From: Chelydra serpentina
Taxonomy: Eukaryota; Chordata; Testudines; Chelydridae
NCBI GenBank assembly: GCA_037349315.1
Contig: JBAIAC010000008.1
Coordinates: 40,274,001 to 40,338,000, forward strand
DNA length: 64,000 bases
Direction: 5' to 3'
Under the pieces are notes generated by a model. It did no database searches, was not told the DNA's origin, and was given only the letters and a program-made list of their open reading frames with translations. Both the position numbers and the translations under genes were made by a program. This document shows positions 1 to 12,305 of this stretch, in pieces; the first letter of the stretch is position 1; every line of letters starts with the position of its first letter.

Positions 1-126
1 CAGTATTTGCCAACAGTTAATCTCACTGTGATATGTTAGATGATACAGAGTAGTAACTATTAGCAAATATGAACTTTGCCCCTGACCCTGCCAACTCTTA
101 CATACTTGCCTAACTTTTGGCACATG

Positions 127-224
127 ATTCGTAGATTCCAAGGCCACAAGGGACCATTGTGATCGTCTAGATTGACCTGTCTAGCACAAGTCATAGAACT
201 TCCCCAAAATAGTTCCTAAAGCAT
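127..224 (-). mobile_element. CR1 LINE 3'-end fragment
   Basis: Reverse complement of a CR1 3' end of the type 'actagatgatcacaatggtc...ggaatctatg'. The AT-rich tail points left, as expected for a minus-strand copy. Confidence 0.7.
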
Positions 225-698
225 AAATCATAGAAATGTAGGGCTGGAAGGCACCTTTGGAGGTCATCTAATCAAGCCCCCTGCACTGAGGCAGGACCAA
301 GTATATCTGGACCGTTCCTGACAGGTATTTGTCTAACCTGTCCTCCAATTATGAGGACTCTCTTGGAAGTGTAGTCCAGTGTTTAACTATTTGTATAGTT
401 AGAAAGTTTTTCCTATTATCTGATCTAAATCTCTCTCGCTGTAGATTAAGCTGATTACTTCTTGCCCTACCATCAGTGGACATGGAAAACAATTGATCAC
501 CATCCTCTTTGTAACAGCCATTAGAATATTTGAAGTGTGTTATCAGCTCTGCCTTCAGTCTTCTTTTCTTAAGACTAAACATGCCCAATTTTTTTAACCC
601 TTTCCTCAGAGGTCAGGTTTGCTAAACCTTTTATCGGTTTTATTGCTCTCCTCTGGACTCTCTCCAATTAGTCCACATCTTTCTTAAAGTGTGGTGCC

Positions 699-912
699 CA
701 GGGCCAACTTTACAGGTGGGTGATGTGGGCGACCACACAGGGCGCCATGGTCAGGGGGTGCCGTGATCAAGAAGCAAGGAATGGTGTGGGTCTGGGGTGT
801 GAGGCTGTGAAAGGGAGCTCAGGGCAATGGTAAGGGGAGAGGTAGCGGGGCCCAAAGGTGATGAGAGGGGCTGGGGGAGCCCAGGGAGGCATTTTCCCGA
901 AGGCCGGCCCTG
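699..912. mobile_element. hAT-like MITE in CR1
   Basis: 214 bp insert with terminal inverted repeats CAGGGCC.../...GGCCCTG and an 8 bp target duplication (GTGGTGCC at 691-698, GAGGTGCC at 913-920, one mismatch). It interrupts CR1 sequence. The open frame across it is incidental. Confidence 0.75.
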
Positions 913-1041
913 GAGGTGCCCAAAATTAGACACTCTACCCCAGTTGAGGCCTCCCCAGTATTGAATAGAATCCTGTGTCTTACATATGACACTCCTGTTA
1001 ATACACCTCAGTATGATATTAACCTTTTTTGCCACTACATC

Positions 1042-1244
1042 CACAAGAGCCGACTTTTGTTGGCGCCACTGGGTGCTGTCGCCCGGCGTCGGGGGCGGGG
1101 CCCCGCAACGTCGCCCGGCGGAGGTTAGGTGAGCTGGGCCCGGGCGTGGGGGCTGGCAGGGAGCTGCCGGTGGGTGCTTAGCACCCACCAATTTTTCCCC
1201 ATGGGTGCTCTAGCCCCGGAGCACCCACGGAGTCGGCGCCTATG
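1042..1244. mobile_element. Second hAT-like MITE in the same CR1
   Basis: 203 bp insert flanked by a perfect 8 bp duplication ACTACATC (1034-1041 and 1245-1252). The right end AGTCGGCGCCTATG pairs with the left AGAGCCGAC. The interior has a GGTGGGTGCTTAGCACCCACC palindrome family motif near 1170-1190. Confidence 0.8.
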
Positions 1245-1495
1245 ACTACATCACATTGTTGGCTCATATTCAAGTTGTGATCCACTATAACCCTCAGATC
1301 CTTTTCTGCAGTACTACTGCCTAGCCAGTTATTCCCCATTTGGTATTTGTGCTTTTGATTTTTCCTTCCTAAATGTAGTTCTTTGTGCTTCTCTTTATTA
1401 AATTTCATCTTGTTGATTTTAGACAAATTCTCCAATTTATCAAGATCATTTTGAAATCTAAGCCTGTCCTCCAAAGTGCTATCCAGTATTGATTT

Positions 1496-2085
1496 TTAAA
1501 TAGCCAGTGATGGAGAATCTACCACGACCTTGGTAAATTGTTCCAATAGTTAATTACCCTCACTGTTAAAAACTGATGCCTTATTTCCAGTCTCAGTTTC
1601 TCTAGCTTCAGCTTCCAGCCACTGGATGGTGTCACACCTTTCTCTGTTGGATTGAAGAGCCCATTGTCAAATATTTGTTTCCCATGTAGGTACTTATATA
1701 CTGTAATCAAGTCACCCCTTAAACTTCCCTTTGTTAAACTGAACAGATTGAGCTCCTTGAGTCTATCACTATAAGGCAAGCTTTCTAATTTTTTAATCGC
1801 TTTCCTGGCCCCTCTCTGAACCCTCTCCAATTTATCAAAATCCTTCTTGAATTGTGGACACCAGAACTGGACACAGTATTCCAGCAGTGGTCGCACCAGT
1901 GCCAAATACAGAGGTAATATAACCTCTCTACTTCTTCTTGAGATTCCCCTATCTATGCATCCTAGGGTTGCATTAACTCTTTTTGCCATTGGCCAGAGTT
2001 GCACTGGGAGCCCATGTTCAGCTGATTATCCACCACAATCCCCAAATGTTTTTCAATGTCACTGCTTCCCAGGATAGAGTCCCCC
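1496..2085 (-). mobile_element. CR1 LINE fragment, different subfamily
   Basis: Minus-strand open frame 2004-1519 reads [39 protein letters not shown] and NYWNNLPRSW. These are the diagnostic C-terminal motifs of CR1 reverse transcriptase. It lies directly beside the previous copy. Confidence 0.85.
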
Positions 2086-2200
2086 CCATCCTGTAAGTAA
2101 GGCCTACAGTCCCATTGAATTGAGTGGGACTGCTCATGCGTCTATAGGTGAGCACATTCTTAAGTGTTTGCAAGATCATGGCCTTATTATGGTGGTCACT
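2086..2200. repeat. Short dispersed repeat with CCCATTGA...TGGGAC core
   Basis: Matches the same pattern as 4297-4400: a 'tcccattga...gtgggactgctcatgc...cttaagtg...gcaagatca' sequence. The family is not named with confidence. Confidence 0.45.
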
Positions 2201-4296
2201 GTATATGTATGCATGCATGAACACTTACAATGATTAGAAATGAAGGGTAAAACACTCATACGGTATTCTTTTAAATTTAGAAAGACTGGGATTTGTTACA
2301 TATAACATACAATGTTTCAGCATCCTAGCTTTCCATAGCCTTTATTATTTGTATTTTGTTGTGCTTTTGTATTTGAGATATTCAGATATAAGCCATTAAC
2401 TTTGTTGACCTGTCATAACCAGTCATTCTATTTATTTTTAATTTTTTCTGTCAAAAAAACTGATTGATCACATAGTTTTGGTTATAATGTCAACACGCTG
2501 AATTGAATAATAATCATGTTTCCATGTCATAACCATTATTTTCCTTTTCCGTTAGTAGAAAGGGATGGATGATATAAGTTCATTGATGTACTTGAGGCTG
2601 TTTGAGGTAATAGTTTATTTCTAAAGATTGTTATGTCATGTACCTCATTATGTGCTGAAGGGTGGATATGAAGTGCTATGAAGTGTGTGTTTGTTATGTG
2701 TGCTAGTATCTAGAAGCAAACAATTTATTGGCCAATTCAGCTGCATGTTTTTATATAGCATTTATAATAATTTGCAAAAATGATCTCTAGTTAAAAACTT
2801 GTGTTTCTCCTTAGTAAATAAAAAGTAATATATTTTCCTGGTGACATTTGCTAGAGTAAGAATGTGTTTTAGATGTGAGTTTTCAGTTTCTATTGTACTG
2901 GTTTGTTCTTGATGTTGTCCATGTCTGTCTCAGAAAGCAACATTAATGTAGTATTTAGTATTTAGCAGTGTTTTTCTAGCAAAATGTAATGTCTCATTTT
3001 GAAAAAATTGCTCATTCTCAAATTACTACCTGTCAAGTTAGTTTTAGTAAATAATCGTCATTGTCAATGTTAAGTAATGATTTGCAAGTGTAAGATTTTA
3101 CAAAAAGGTTTACTTTTGATCTAGGTTATATGCCAAGATGACTCTGACAAGTTGAAACTAGGTGGGGACTGGTTAAAGGCTTTGACTTGACTCTAAAGCT
3201 GTATGTGAATTAAAATCTGTGAAACTTGAGAGGAGCGTACCTAATTACCTAAAAGAAACTCAACAAGTAAATGTACTGTAGCTTGTTGATCTTCTTATTT
3301 CTTTGATAATTCAGAATAATCTTCAAGAAATACGTAGACTTCTTGCTCAGATTCTTGAAATGTGATCACAGGAGAACACAATTGTCATTTGGCACAAACC
3401 CAGAATTACACATCTTTGCATGATGCACCTGGACATATGTGGCAGGTCTGGTAGAATCAGCTAATTAACAACACAGGCTTAAACAGGCACCTCATCTGGC
3501 AGTGTAGTTAGTTGCCTGATGGTGCTCAGCAGGATTTGGTAGTTCTTTTTATTTTTCTATCCTAATGGTCTGCTGCCCACCTAATTTTGCCTTATTGTCA
3601 GCCACTACTTACCGCAGCTTGAGGCCCTCCCAGGAGGCTGAATTACTATCAAAGGATTAGGGAGATGTAGCCTTGCAGCTCTGACATTTCTGATTACTTG
3701 TCTATGCCAGAACACTAATTAGCTGTGACTAATTAAGAAAAATGTTCCTGCCATAGAAAACCATTTAAAAGAACTGAGAAGTAGAAAAGCAATTCAAAAT
3801 CTGAGCAGTGCTCAGATTTGCCGATGCTCTTTAGATTTCCACCAGAGCCTTAACTCACCTTTAATTGTGCCTATTTTTTTTTTAAAAAGCCCTCCATATG
3901 TGAATTAATCTCAGTTTTTCTCTTAAACTGAAAGAATGTTTGTCTCCTTAAAACAGTGAGCAGTATCACTTTTCCTTCCAGTGAAAAAAAGAATTTTTAT
4001 TTATTTTTCAGGCACTTTTACCAAACATTGAGTATGAATGAAGATGTTTTGTGTGCATACATATGTATACATACACACAGAGCAAGAAGCTGTCAGTGTC
4101 TTGCAAATATGTTGTTTAAAGTTCACTGCAGTGTTGTTATTTTTTCTAAATAATTATTCCCACTCTTTTTTTAGATGAGAAGCTCGATAGAAAAGAAATA
4201 GACCATTTAAAATCTGGAAAAGATAGTCCAGTCTGATTTTATAAAGAACAGAGGAACATTTATGTTTTCCAAATATTATTGAGATGCAGAGAGCTC
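2201..4296. other. CADPS2 intron, no recognised feature
   Basis: AT-rich sequence without recognised exon, repeat or RNA gene. Short open frames here have no family resemblance. Confidence 0.6.
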
Positions 4297-4400
4297 AGTC
4301 TAGCACTAATCCAACAAAGCTCAGTACTATTGAAATCAATGGGACTACTCACATGCTTAAAGTTAAGCATGTGCTTAGCAAGATCAGGGCCAGTGTGCAC
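4297..4400. repeat. Short dispersed repeat (TCAATGGGACTACTCA type)
   Basis: Contains gaaatcaatgggactactca, then tgcttaaagttaagcatgtg and gatcagggcc. The same word order recurs in degraded form at about 2095, 7000 (reverse), 16785 and 21140. Probably an old interspersed family. Confidence 0.5.
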
Positions 4401-4553
4401 AGTACCTTGCAGGTGGAATCCACTGTGAGCATTTTTAAGAGTTTAATGGAGTGTTTTTTCTATAGAAGAATTCTTGCAAGTAATTCCTTTGGTTCTTCCT
4501 GACTATTATGACCTGGGCCTTAGCATGGTGGCTGGTCCAGATGTGGTCCTAAA

Positions 4554-4875
4554 GGCCTGGTCTACACTTGTGTGTGCGGGGGGGGGGGGGGGGGGGGGGG
4601 GAGAGTGCAAGCTAAGTCGGTCTAAGTTTCACAACGTCAGCTATGAAAATAGCATAGCTGAAGTCAACGCACTTAAAGCTACTTACCGTGGTGTCTTCAC
4701 TGCGGTAGGTTGACTGCTGACGCTCCCCCGTCGACTCCGCCTATGATTCTCATTCTGGTGGAGTACTGGAGTTGACAGGAGAGCGCTCGGCAGTCGATTT
4801 ATTGCATCTTCACTAGACGCGATAAATCGACCCCTGCTGGATCGATCGCTCTGGAGGTAAGTGTAGACATGCCCA
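4554..4875. mobile_element. MITE with GGCCTGGTCTACACTT termini
   Basis: Left end GGCCTGGTCTACACTT and right end AAGTGTAGACATGCCC form imperfect terminal inverted repeats about 320 bp apart. Similar ends occur on other elements here that carry Harbinger genes, so it is probably a Harbinger-type non-autonomous element. It contains a 24-G run. Confidence 0.65.
4578..4601. repeat. Poly-G tract (24 G)
   Basis: Uninterrupted G24 inside a MITE. Length may be polymorphic or an assembly estimate. Confidence 0.9.
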
Positions 4876-5041
4876 AATTTTCCCCACCTCTTCATTTTGA
4901 TGATGCTTTTCCTTAAGTCCTTGAAACCTCCATCTTGCATCTTATTATTGTCACCCTCCTTTACTAGCATGAAAAGACATGAGAATGATTTCACCTCAAA
5001 GGTTGTGTGTGCCATAATTCAGTCAGCATGTTGTGCTCATG

Positions 5042-5362
5042 GGCTAGGTCTACACTACAAACTAAGGGTGTGAGTTCCAGACCATGTACGCATACTCACG
5101 CTAGCTCAGTGGGAGCTAGAGCAAGTATAAATAGCAGTGTAGCTGCAGTAGCATGGACAGCATCAGCACAGGTTAACCATGCCAAGCACAAACCCGCCTG
5201 AACCCTCTGGGTATGTACTCGGCATGGCTGAGCCATGCTGCTGCCGCCACTGCCTGAGTAACTGCGGCGACACTGCTACACACAAGCTCTCATTGAGCTA
5301 GCACGACTATGTGTAGACAAGCTGTGAATCACACCCCTTGCTTGTAGTGTAGATGTAGCCAT
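5042..5362. mobile_element. MITE with GGCTAGGTCTACACTACAA termini
   Basis: Left GGCTAGGTCTACACTACAA pairs with right TTGTAGTGTAGATGTAGCC as terminal inverted repeats. CATG flanks both ends. Inferred Harbinger-like. The GC-rich interior includes an inverted gctagctcagtgggagc / gctctcattgagctagc pair. Confidence 0.7.
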
Positions 5363-7116
5363 GGAGTTGATGTGTGCCACTTATTCCCCACAAGCTTAAT
5401 CATGTCACTTGCATGTCACTCTAAACGGCCACAGTTTTGGGAGCAAAAGTCTCTGAGGTAGATGCTAGAAAAGAATTGAGTACTGTACAATATCCGATTA
5501 AACAAGGGAAATGAAGTCATTTTCTCAGCATTGCCAACCCTTGTGTTTTTATCATGAGTTTCATATTATTTAGAGTTTCTCCAGCTCCTGGTTTCATCTG
5601 ATTATTTGAGAATCTCAGCTTTCACTAAAAAAAGAAAAAGTACATTTCTAAGCCTTCTGGTTGTGGAGAAAGCCTTGAAAACGTGAATCCTAAAGCTTCA
5701 AAAAACAGAAGGCAAATTTTAAAAAATCCCAACCTGGATTATTTTGTAAATCTCATTATTTTTAAACCAACCTCAGGATTTTTGGGGGTCTGACTCATGA
5801 TTTGTAAATGCCTGTGGTTGGCAATAGTCTTCTACTAGAAATATTTATGCTGGCCACCATTTATTTTGACTTCTTTTAAATGCACCTATCCGTCCATGCC
5901 TGTGCATCAAGAAAAATAACCAATCTTAGCAAATAGAGAACTCCTCCCAACAGCTAGTCAAGATTAAATCCCTTAACCCTTTTGTCCCGCTAGGACTATG
6001 TGCAAATAAGCAGCTCGTTACACGTATTTTATCTTTTATCTAGATGGCTTGAAAAGTGTCTGGTACCTTAATGAAATTTATGGGACACTTACAAGTTTAC
6101 ACATATAAACCAGCACTGAAATGTTAGATGAGACTGTTTGTAAGTGTTAACTGTGCCTACAGCTGTCACATTCTGTGCAGTCAAGGAAAATCAATAGGGA
6201 TTGTACCATTTTTATTGTCTTATCTAATATTTGTTCACCATGAAGTGCCAGGCACAAGCACCACCTAAAGCATATTGATTTCTTGATGTAGTGCAATCCA
6301 CACACACATAGTCAGCAGGTGAAACTCGCAGCTTCTGGAACCATACCATGCAGGTTTGGTGTTTTTTACTTGTGTCTCATCTGGATCAAGCTCATTGCAA
6401 AACAATAGCAACAACTCTATGTGTAAATATTCACAAACAGAAACCTAACTGTTTTATTCACCATGTAAAGAAGCTGCCAAGAATGAGAGGCACCCAGTGA
6501 GAGTGCTCTAGTTTTATGAGAATTGGTATACAGCAGCAGAAATAGGGTGTTCCTTTGTAAATCAGAACAGTCTAATGAGAAGAAGCCGCAAGCTATCTGA
6601 AACACTTTGCAAAGTTAGTAAACATCAGTAGTAAGTGCTGCTTGTATGATCCTGCAATGTTGAACATCTATCCTTCATTTTTCACTGTGCACTGTACTGT
6701 ACATATGTAAAAATGTGCAAACCAAATTGTCAAAGCACAGAAGTGAATGGCACATGGAGAAGTTCAAGCTGGGTTGAAAAAAATGTGCAAGTCAAAGAAT
6801 GCCGGTGTGTGAAATGGAAAAGATGTGTGCATCAAAGTTGAAAAGAACTAAACCAGGAGCTATGTCATAGGAATAACATCCAGATTAGAGAGACAAGCAT
6901 TTTTAAAATGCTCTAATTTAAAACATATTTGCCTAACTTCAGATGTAAATTGAGAGTTACCTTTATAAGGGGCAATGCTACCAGACCTGAAAATAAGCCA
7001 TTTTAGGATCTGATCCTGCAAAAACACTTATTCATGTCCTTAACTTTACACATTAGCAGCTCCATTGGCTTTGATGGATGACCCACAATGTACTGTTAAG
7101 CTGGTGCAAAAGTGTT
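5363..7116. other. CADPS2 intron, no recognised feature
   Basis: Apart from a degraded copy (6998-7090) of the dispersed CCCATTGA-type repeat, nothing recognisable. Confidence 0.55.
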
Positions 7117-7124
7117 TGTAGGAC

Positions 7125-7248
7125 TAGTGTGACCAGATGTCCCAATTTTATAGGGACAGTCCTGATTTTTGGGTCTTTTTCATATGTAGGCTCCTATTAC
7201 CCCCCACTCCCTGTCCCGATTTTTCACACTTGCTGTCTGGTCACCCTA
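7125..7248. mobile_element. Short hAT-like MITE (TAGTGTGACCAGA...TCTGGTCACCCTA)
   Basis: 124 bp element with near-perfect terminal inverted repeats. Flanking octamers TGTAGGAC and ACTAGGAC match at six of eight positions, fitting an old 8 bp target duplication. The overlapping 131-residue open frame is an accident of this element. Confidence 0.7.
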
Positions 7249-7256
7249 ACTAGGAC

Positions 7257-10200
7257 ATTAGTGATGGGGATAGTATTAAGTAATTTAAAACAGTGGCCTT
7301 TCACCTTTTATTTATTTATATTGGGGATTCGTGTTGGATTAAGCTCACGAAACATTAACTGGCTGGTCTCATTCTCTTCCTTGGTGGACATTGGTCTGTA
7401 TCCTAGAACCACAACATACAGCAGAGCACACAAATATGGTATGACTGGTAGTAGGTGCTCAAGGAAGCCCTAGTACTGTAATAGCATAGAGCAGTGCACT
7501 TCAGGAATGAAGTGCATGGGCAGACGTTGGGGCGGGGCGGTGGGGGGGGAGAAGCTATATGTTCCAATACCATTAGTCTCTCACTTTAATAAACCCTACA
7601 TTAGCACACACTTTTTAAAATAAAGATAACATAACGGATGTCCAGGTCTGGATGGCAGCTTTGTGTACAGATAATTTTGCAAAACCCCACTTTATTCTGC
7701 GTCTATCATATGTGAGGAAGGCAGAAGGGAGATGCAGATGATGAAGGTTGCTATTGCAAAATTACCAAAATGTTGCAAACAAATCGTTTTGAAATTTTAT
7801 ATCGGTCTCTGAGATAGCAATGTAGTATACATTATGTGGATGGAGGGTTACTGTATATCATGTATTGAACATTTACATTTGTTATGGATGACTACTTCCA
7901 CAATCATGTAGTCTCCAATTCTGAGCTCAGTTTTAAACAAAAAAACTTTACTTTTCTTCAGAAAAACAATCCCCATGACATGCAACATGCCATATCTCGT
8001 TCCATGGCAGAGGTTTTCTAGGATGTTTGGAAAAAATCAGAAAAATAGTTTTAAAGCTGTGGGATTAAAAAAATTTCCCCTCAGTGACATATTTTTTAAA
8101 TGATCCTAACAGTTTTTGGCTCTTCCTATCTCCAAAATGGCTGAGCCAACAAACTCCAAATTTGTTTGGTATTGTTGGCCGCATAGATTCTGTGGTTTGG
8201 GTGGGTATTAAGGGGGGTTTCTTTTTTGCAAGGGAGGTGTTGGTGGGACAATTACAAAAGTGGATAATATGAACCCCTCACTAAAGTAGGCTGGGAAGAG
8301 ACTAATTAGGGGATCATTCGAGTAGGGATATAAATAAAGGCACAGAAAGGCCGGAGGAGGGACCCTGAGAGGAAAAGGAAGTGTTCTTCCTTCTAAGTAC
8401 AGGCCAAGATACGAGAGAAAAGCTGATCACCTTCCTGTAAGGAGAGAAGAGACTTTGTGAAATAGTAAAGGTCTGTTTGTCACTTTACCAGGCTGAAAAA
8501 AGTCCTAATCCTGATTCCCTTTTCAATGGGATTGGGCAGAGAATAGATCTGCACAGTTATCAGTGCCTTAAAGTGGCCGGTTGTAGTACTCCTCCCTTCC
8601 TGTTACCTGTGGATACAGTTTGGGCTGTACAGAGCAATTATTTACACACACACACACACACACACTGCAATTTTTTTTCAAATATTAGAGGGAGATATTT
8701 GAGGTGGAGGATATGTGGATGAGCAGGAGTCCAGGAGGAGGCCTGTAGAAGTGCGAACGTGAGTTTCAAGGGGAATAGACTGGATGACTTAGAACTGTGC
8801 TACTAAGTGTTGGATTGGGGCATCTGTGGGAGGAAGAAGAATATGAGAGGACAGGAGACTGGCAGAGCGTGCAGTGGGGAAAGAAGGGGAAGTGCAGGGA
8901 GCCAGGGGTTTAGAAAAAGGTGCAGGGGATTGCGGAAGGCATAGAAAATGGATCCAGTATACTTGAGGAGGAAGGTGTACAGAAATTGGCTAGAATGGGG
9001 TACAGGAATTGGGATGGGGAACTGGAGAGTTTATCCATGATAAATTTTAAATATTTAAAATTATCTAGATATAAAACTTTAGGCACTTAGTTTACAGTGT
9101 AGATAAAAAGTTCCGTTCCCTTCCACTGTCCTGTAACCCCATAATCCACACAGATACAACTCCAGACACACACAACTCCACATGCATGGAGCCTCATAAA
9201 ATGTCACAGTAAGGATCCCCTCCTGTGGACCTCATATCCCAGATTTAAATTTATGATTTATAAAATTTATTTTAAAAAAAATTGAGGAAATTTCCCCCCC
9301 CCCTCCAAAATATTCATTACAATAAGGTTTTAAGGTTGAAAGTCTGTTTCAATGGAGACTAGTTGGCACCCAAAACCAAGATTAGCCATCTCTTTGCAAA
9401 ATTGTGAACCTTAAACACACACACACTTCTACAAATTAACAATTACAGGATTCACATAGTTTCTTTATTCTCTTATAATCCTTCATCATTATCATTCCAT
9501 CAGATTTATACCACCACCTGACATTAATGTTGCCCTCCCCAAAAATGTCCAATATGTATGCAAATGTCAAAATAATAAATAACTGGAGATCAGAAATGCA
9601 CCTTCAAATGTAACATTTTTATTGTTTTTTTGTGTGTATCATAATAAAATAATATAGTCAGGCTTAGCAAATATATATGAAGTGCACATCTAGGCCAAGA
9701 AGCAGCTACTGTAGTACAGATGCTTGCTATATGTTCTACTGAGCAGTGACCATAAATATGGAGGCCACTTAATTCTGGCAGCCTAATTCCAGTACTATCT
9801 GCAAATTCATATTCGCAAATATCACTGCTCTGTACACTCAGTGTTCTATAAAATGTGTGCAGCATAAAAATGCCACCAGATTCTAAAAATATTTCAAACT
9901 AAAAGGTGAGACTCGATACACTGTTTGCCTGAAGCAATTACTTTTTAAAGAATTCTGTGTAGAATTATTACTGGTTTACCAAGATAAAAATAAAGTTTCA
10001 GGAGCAGCTATAAAAATATTCTAGTTACTCCTCTAATAAAGAACAGGCCGGTTTTTTAGAGTAAAATAAAATTAAAAGTTGCATATTTAAAGCCTGTTCC
10101 TGCAGCTGCTTAATACCATGAGGAGTCACTACTCATGTTACTAAGCCCTATGTCTAGTAGAAAGGGTTTACCAGATTGCGCCCTTAGAACCAAATGCTGA

Positions 10201-10629
10201 TCCCACCTGCATCCACAAGCATGGAGTCCACCAGAACTTCAGGGTTTGGCTTTGTTCCACAGATGCAGAGGCCTAATCAAACACATGCTGACTACCCCTA
10301 TCCTCACATACTTACACACACACACACCTCAAGAACAGTTCTACAGAGGGATCTGTTGTTGCCTGTCCCCCGTGCTCTCTGTCCAGGAGCAGTGTCTCTG
10401 CCCCACCTAGAGGCTAAGGGATCACCTCAGGGAGGCACTTCGCATATGTAATATCTCCATAATTCCATAAGAGTGAGCTAATGGAATCCCCCACGCCTCC
10501 TAGCTGTCAAGTAGTAACCAAGAAGAGTGATTGGGCCTTGTAGTCCAAGATGGGAATCTTCAGGCTGCTATCTCTGAAAAAGAGTTGTCACCCTAGAATG
10601 AAAGTGGACAAAGCCCCCTCAGCCACACA
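7257..10629. other. CADPS2 intron with simple repeats only
   Basis: No exon recognised. Short CA runs (8644-8667, around 9416-9425, around 10312-10327) and G/A-rich stretches near 8800-8990. Confidence 0.55.
8644..8667. repeat. (AC)12 microsatellite
   Basis: Uninterrupted AC dinucleotide array. Confidence 0.95.
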
Positions 10630-10974
10630 CACCAATTACTTTTGGAGGGAACAGTTTCTTCACACACTGCACAGTCAACCTGTGGAACTCTTTGCCAGAG
10701 GATGTTGTGAAGGCCAAGACTGTAACAGTGTTCAAAAGAGAGTTAGATAAGTTCATGGAGAGTAGGTCCATCAATGGCTATTAGCCAGGATGGGCAGGGA
10801 TGGTGTCCCCAGCACTGTTTGCCATAAGCTGGGAATGGGCAACAGGGCATGGATCACTTGATTATTATCTGCTCTGTTCATTCCCTCTGAAGCACCTGGC
10901 ATTGGCCACTGTTGGAAGACAGGATACTGGGCTTATATGGATTTTGGTCTGATCCAGTGTGGCCGTTCTTATTC
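10630..10974 (+). mobile_element. CR1 LINE 3' end
   Basis: Reads gtggaactctttgccagagg, gatgttgtgaaggccaagac, ggtccatcaatggctattag, and ends at gtggccgttcttat. This is the plus-strand version of the CR1 3' end also seen at 61965 (+) and 47186 (-). Confidence 0.85.
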
Positions 10975-11236
10975 TGTCTCCATCAGCTCCTCTCTCCCTT
11001 GGGCCAGCAAGGTTGGAGATCTGGGGCTAGTCCCTCTTCCCCAAGGCAGTTCCATTGGGTTACTGTTGCAGTAATCAGGAAGGTGAGAGGGGCAGGATCT
11101 GCAGAAGCCTCTCAGAGAAGATGAAGCTCATATGCGTGAACTGTCCAGTTCCCGCATTTTTCCAAGGTCTCATGGAGACCATTAACCTCCCTTCTTCACC
11201 AGAGCCTCCTGTCTCCAAGATCAGTTAGGCTGCTGA

Positions 11237-11445
11237 GGAGAGACCATACATTGAATCATAGAAATATAGGGCTGGAAAGGTTCTCAAGAGGTTGTCCAGT
11301 CTATCCCCTGGGTCTGAGGCAGGACCAAGTATACCTAGACCATCCCTGACAGGTGTTTGTCTAACCTGTTCTTAGAAACCTCCAGTAGTGAGGATTCCAC
11401 AGCCTCTGGAGGTAACCTGTTCCAGTGCTTAACTTCATAATCCAA
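11237..11445 (-). mobile_element. CR1 LINE 3'-end fragment
   Basis: Begins aatcatagaaatatagggct, then ggaccaagtatacctagacc and tgtttgtctaacctg. Same subfamily as the copy at 225. Truncated at about 11445. Confidence 0.8.
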
Positions 11446-12177
11446 CACAGCTGCAACATAAAGTAGGGACATGGCTTGGCCCGTGAAACACAAACCCTGC
11501 AGTCCTCCCTTAGGAAGTACTCTCACTGAAGCCAATAGTTTTGTCTGAGGAAGGGCTGTGGAATCGAGCCCAGACTTGGATAACTTCATATTTATCGTGC
11601 TTCAATATTTGTGCAATGAAGTGGAGAGCTGAGTATCATACAGATGTGCTTTGGCATTAGAGAAAATATGTTTTAGTTAATAGAAATGATTTAGTGGCAC
11701 CCTGACTGAAGACCTTAGAAATATAAATTAAATTATCTGTAGATATAATGTAGCTTTACAAGTTAAGGAAAGCTATTGACATTCAAAATGCAACATAAAC
11801 AATAGCAGATTGTTACCAGTTAATAGGCCACTTCACTGTTTAAGGGTTCCATTCCTTATCGCCCATTCCCAGCTTTTGGCAAGCAGAACTTGTGATGTCA
11901 GATTTTGAAAAAATTAACAGACCGAAATTTTCAGACCTTGATACATAAAATTAGGCATTTCAATCTATTTGCAGTCACCAAGATAATTGGCCTGATTTTT
12001 CAGAGGTGCCGAAGATCTAAAACATTCATTGAAAACAATGGGAGCTGAGTGTTCAGTAACTCTGGAAATCTGGCCACTTATCTAGACGTATGCATATGGA
12101 GTTAGGTGTCTAACGTCAGCATCCAAATAAGAAAACATTTGCCATAATTCCTAAGCCCAAAAAGTGTCCTTAAAGAT

Positions 12178-12305
12178 ACAATAATAATAATAATAATAAT
12201 AATACTTAGGTCTTGTATAGCAGTTTCATCAGTAGATCTCAAAGCCCTCTACAAAGTAGGTCAACATCATCATCCCTATTTTATAACTGGGGAAATATAG
12301 AATGA
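12178..12305 (-). mobile_element. Ancient MIR/L2-like SINE 3' end with (AAT)n tail
   Basis: An (AAT)n run (12179-12204) leads into ttgtatagcagtttcatcag, tagatctcaaagccctctac and a degraded 'ccctattttataactgggga' core. That is the reverse of a MIR-type 3' region with its trinucleotide tail. Confidence 0.55.

Larger units (their letters stand above)
225..1490 (-). mobile_element. CR1 LINE, 5'-truncated, split by two hAT insertions
   Basis: Minus-strand CR1 with the end of the reverse-transcriptase ORF in pieces. 349-588 reads FSLKKRRLKAELI...KHWTTLP and 1240-1474 reads LDKLENLSKINKMKFNKEKH...NMSQQC, which are standard CR1 ORF2 C-terminal motifs. Segments 225-698, 913-1041 and 1245-1490 are collinear once the two inserts (699-912, 1042-1244) are removed. 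Stops and frame breaks show it is dead. Confidence 0.85.

Noticed and set aside
7078..7473. 131-residue plus-strand open frame
   Set aside because: Its first half is the hAT-like MITE at 7125-7248. No family resemblance.
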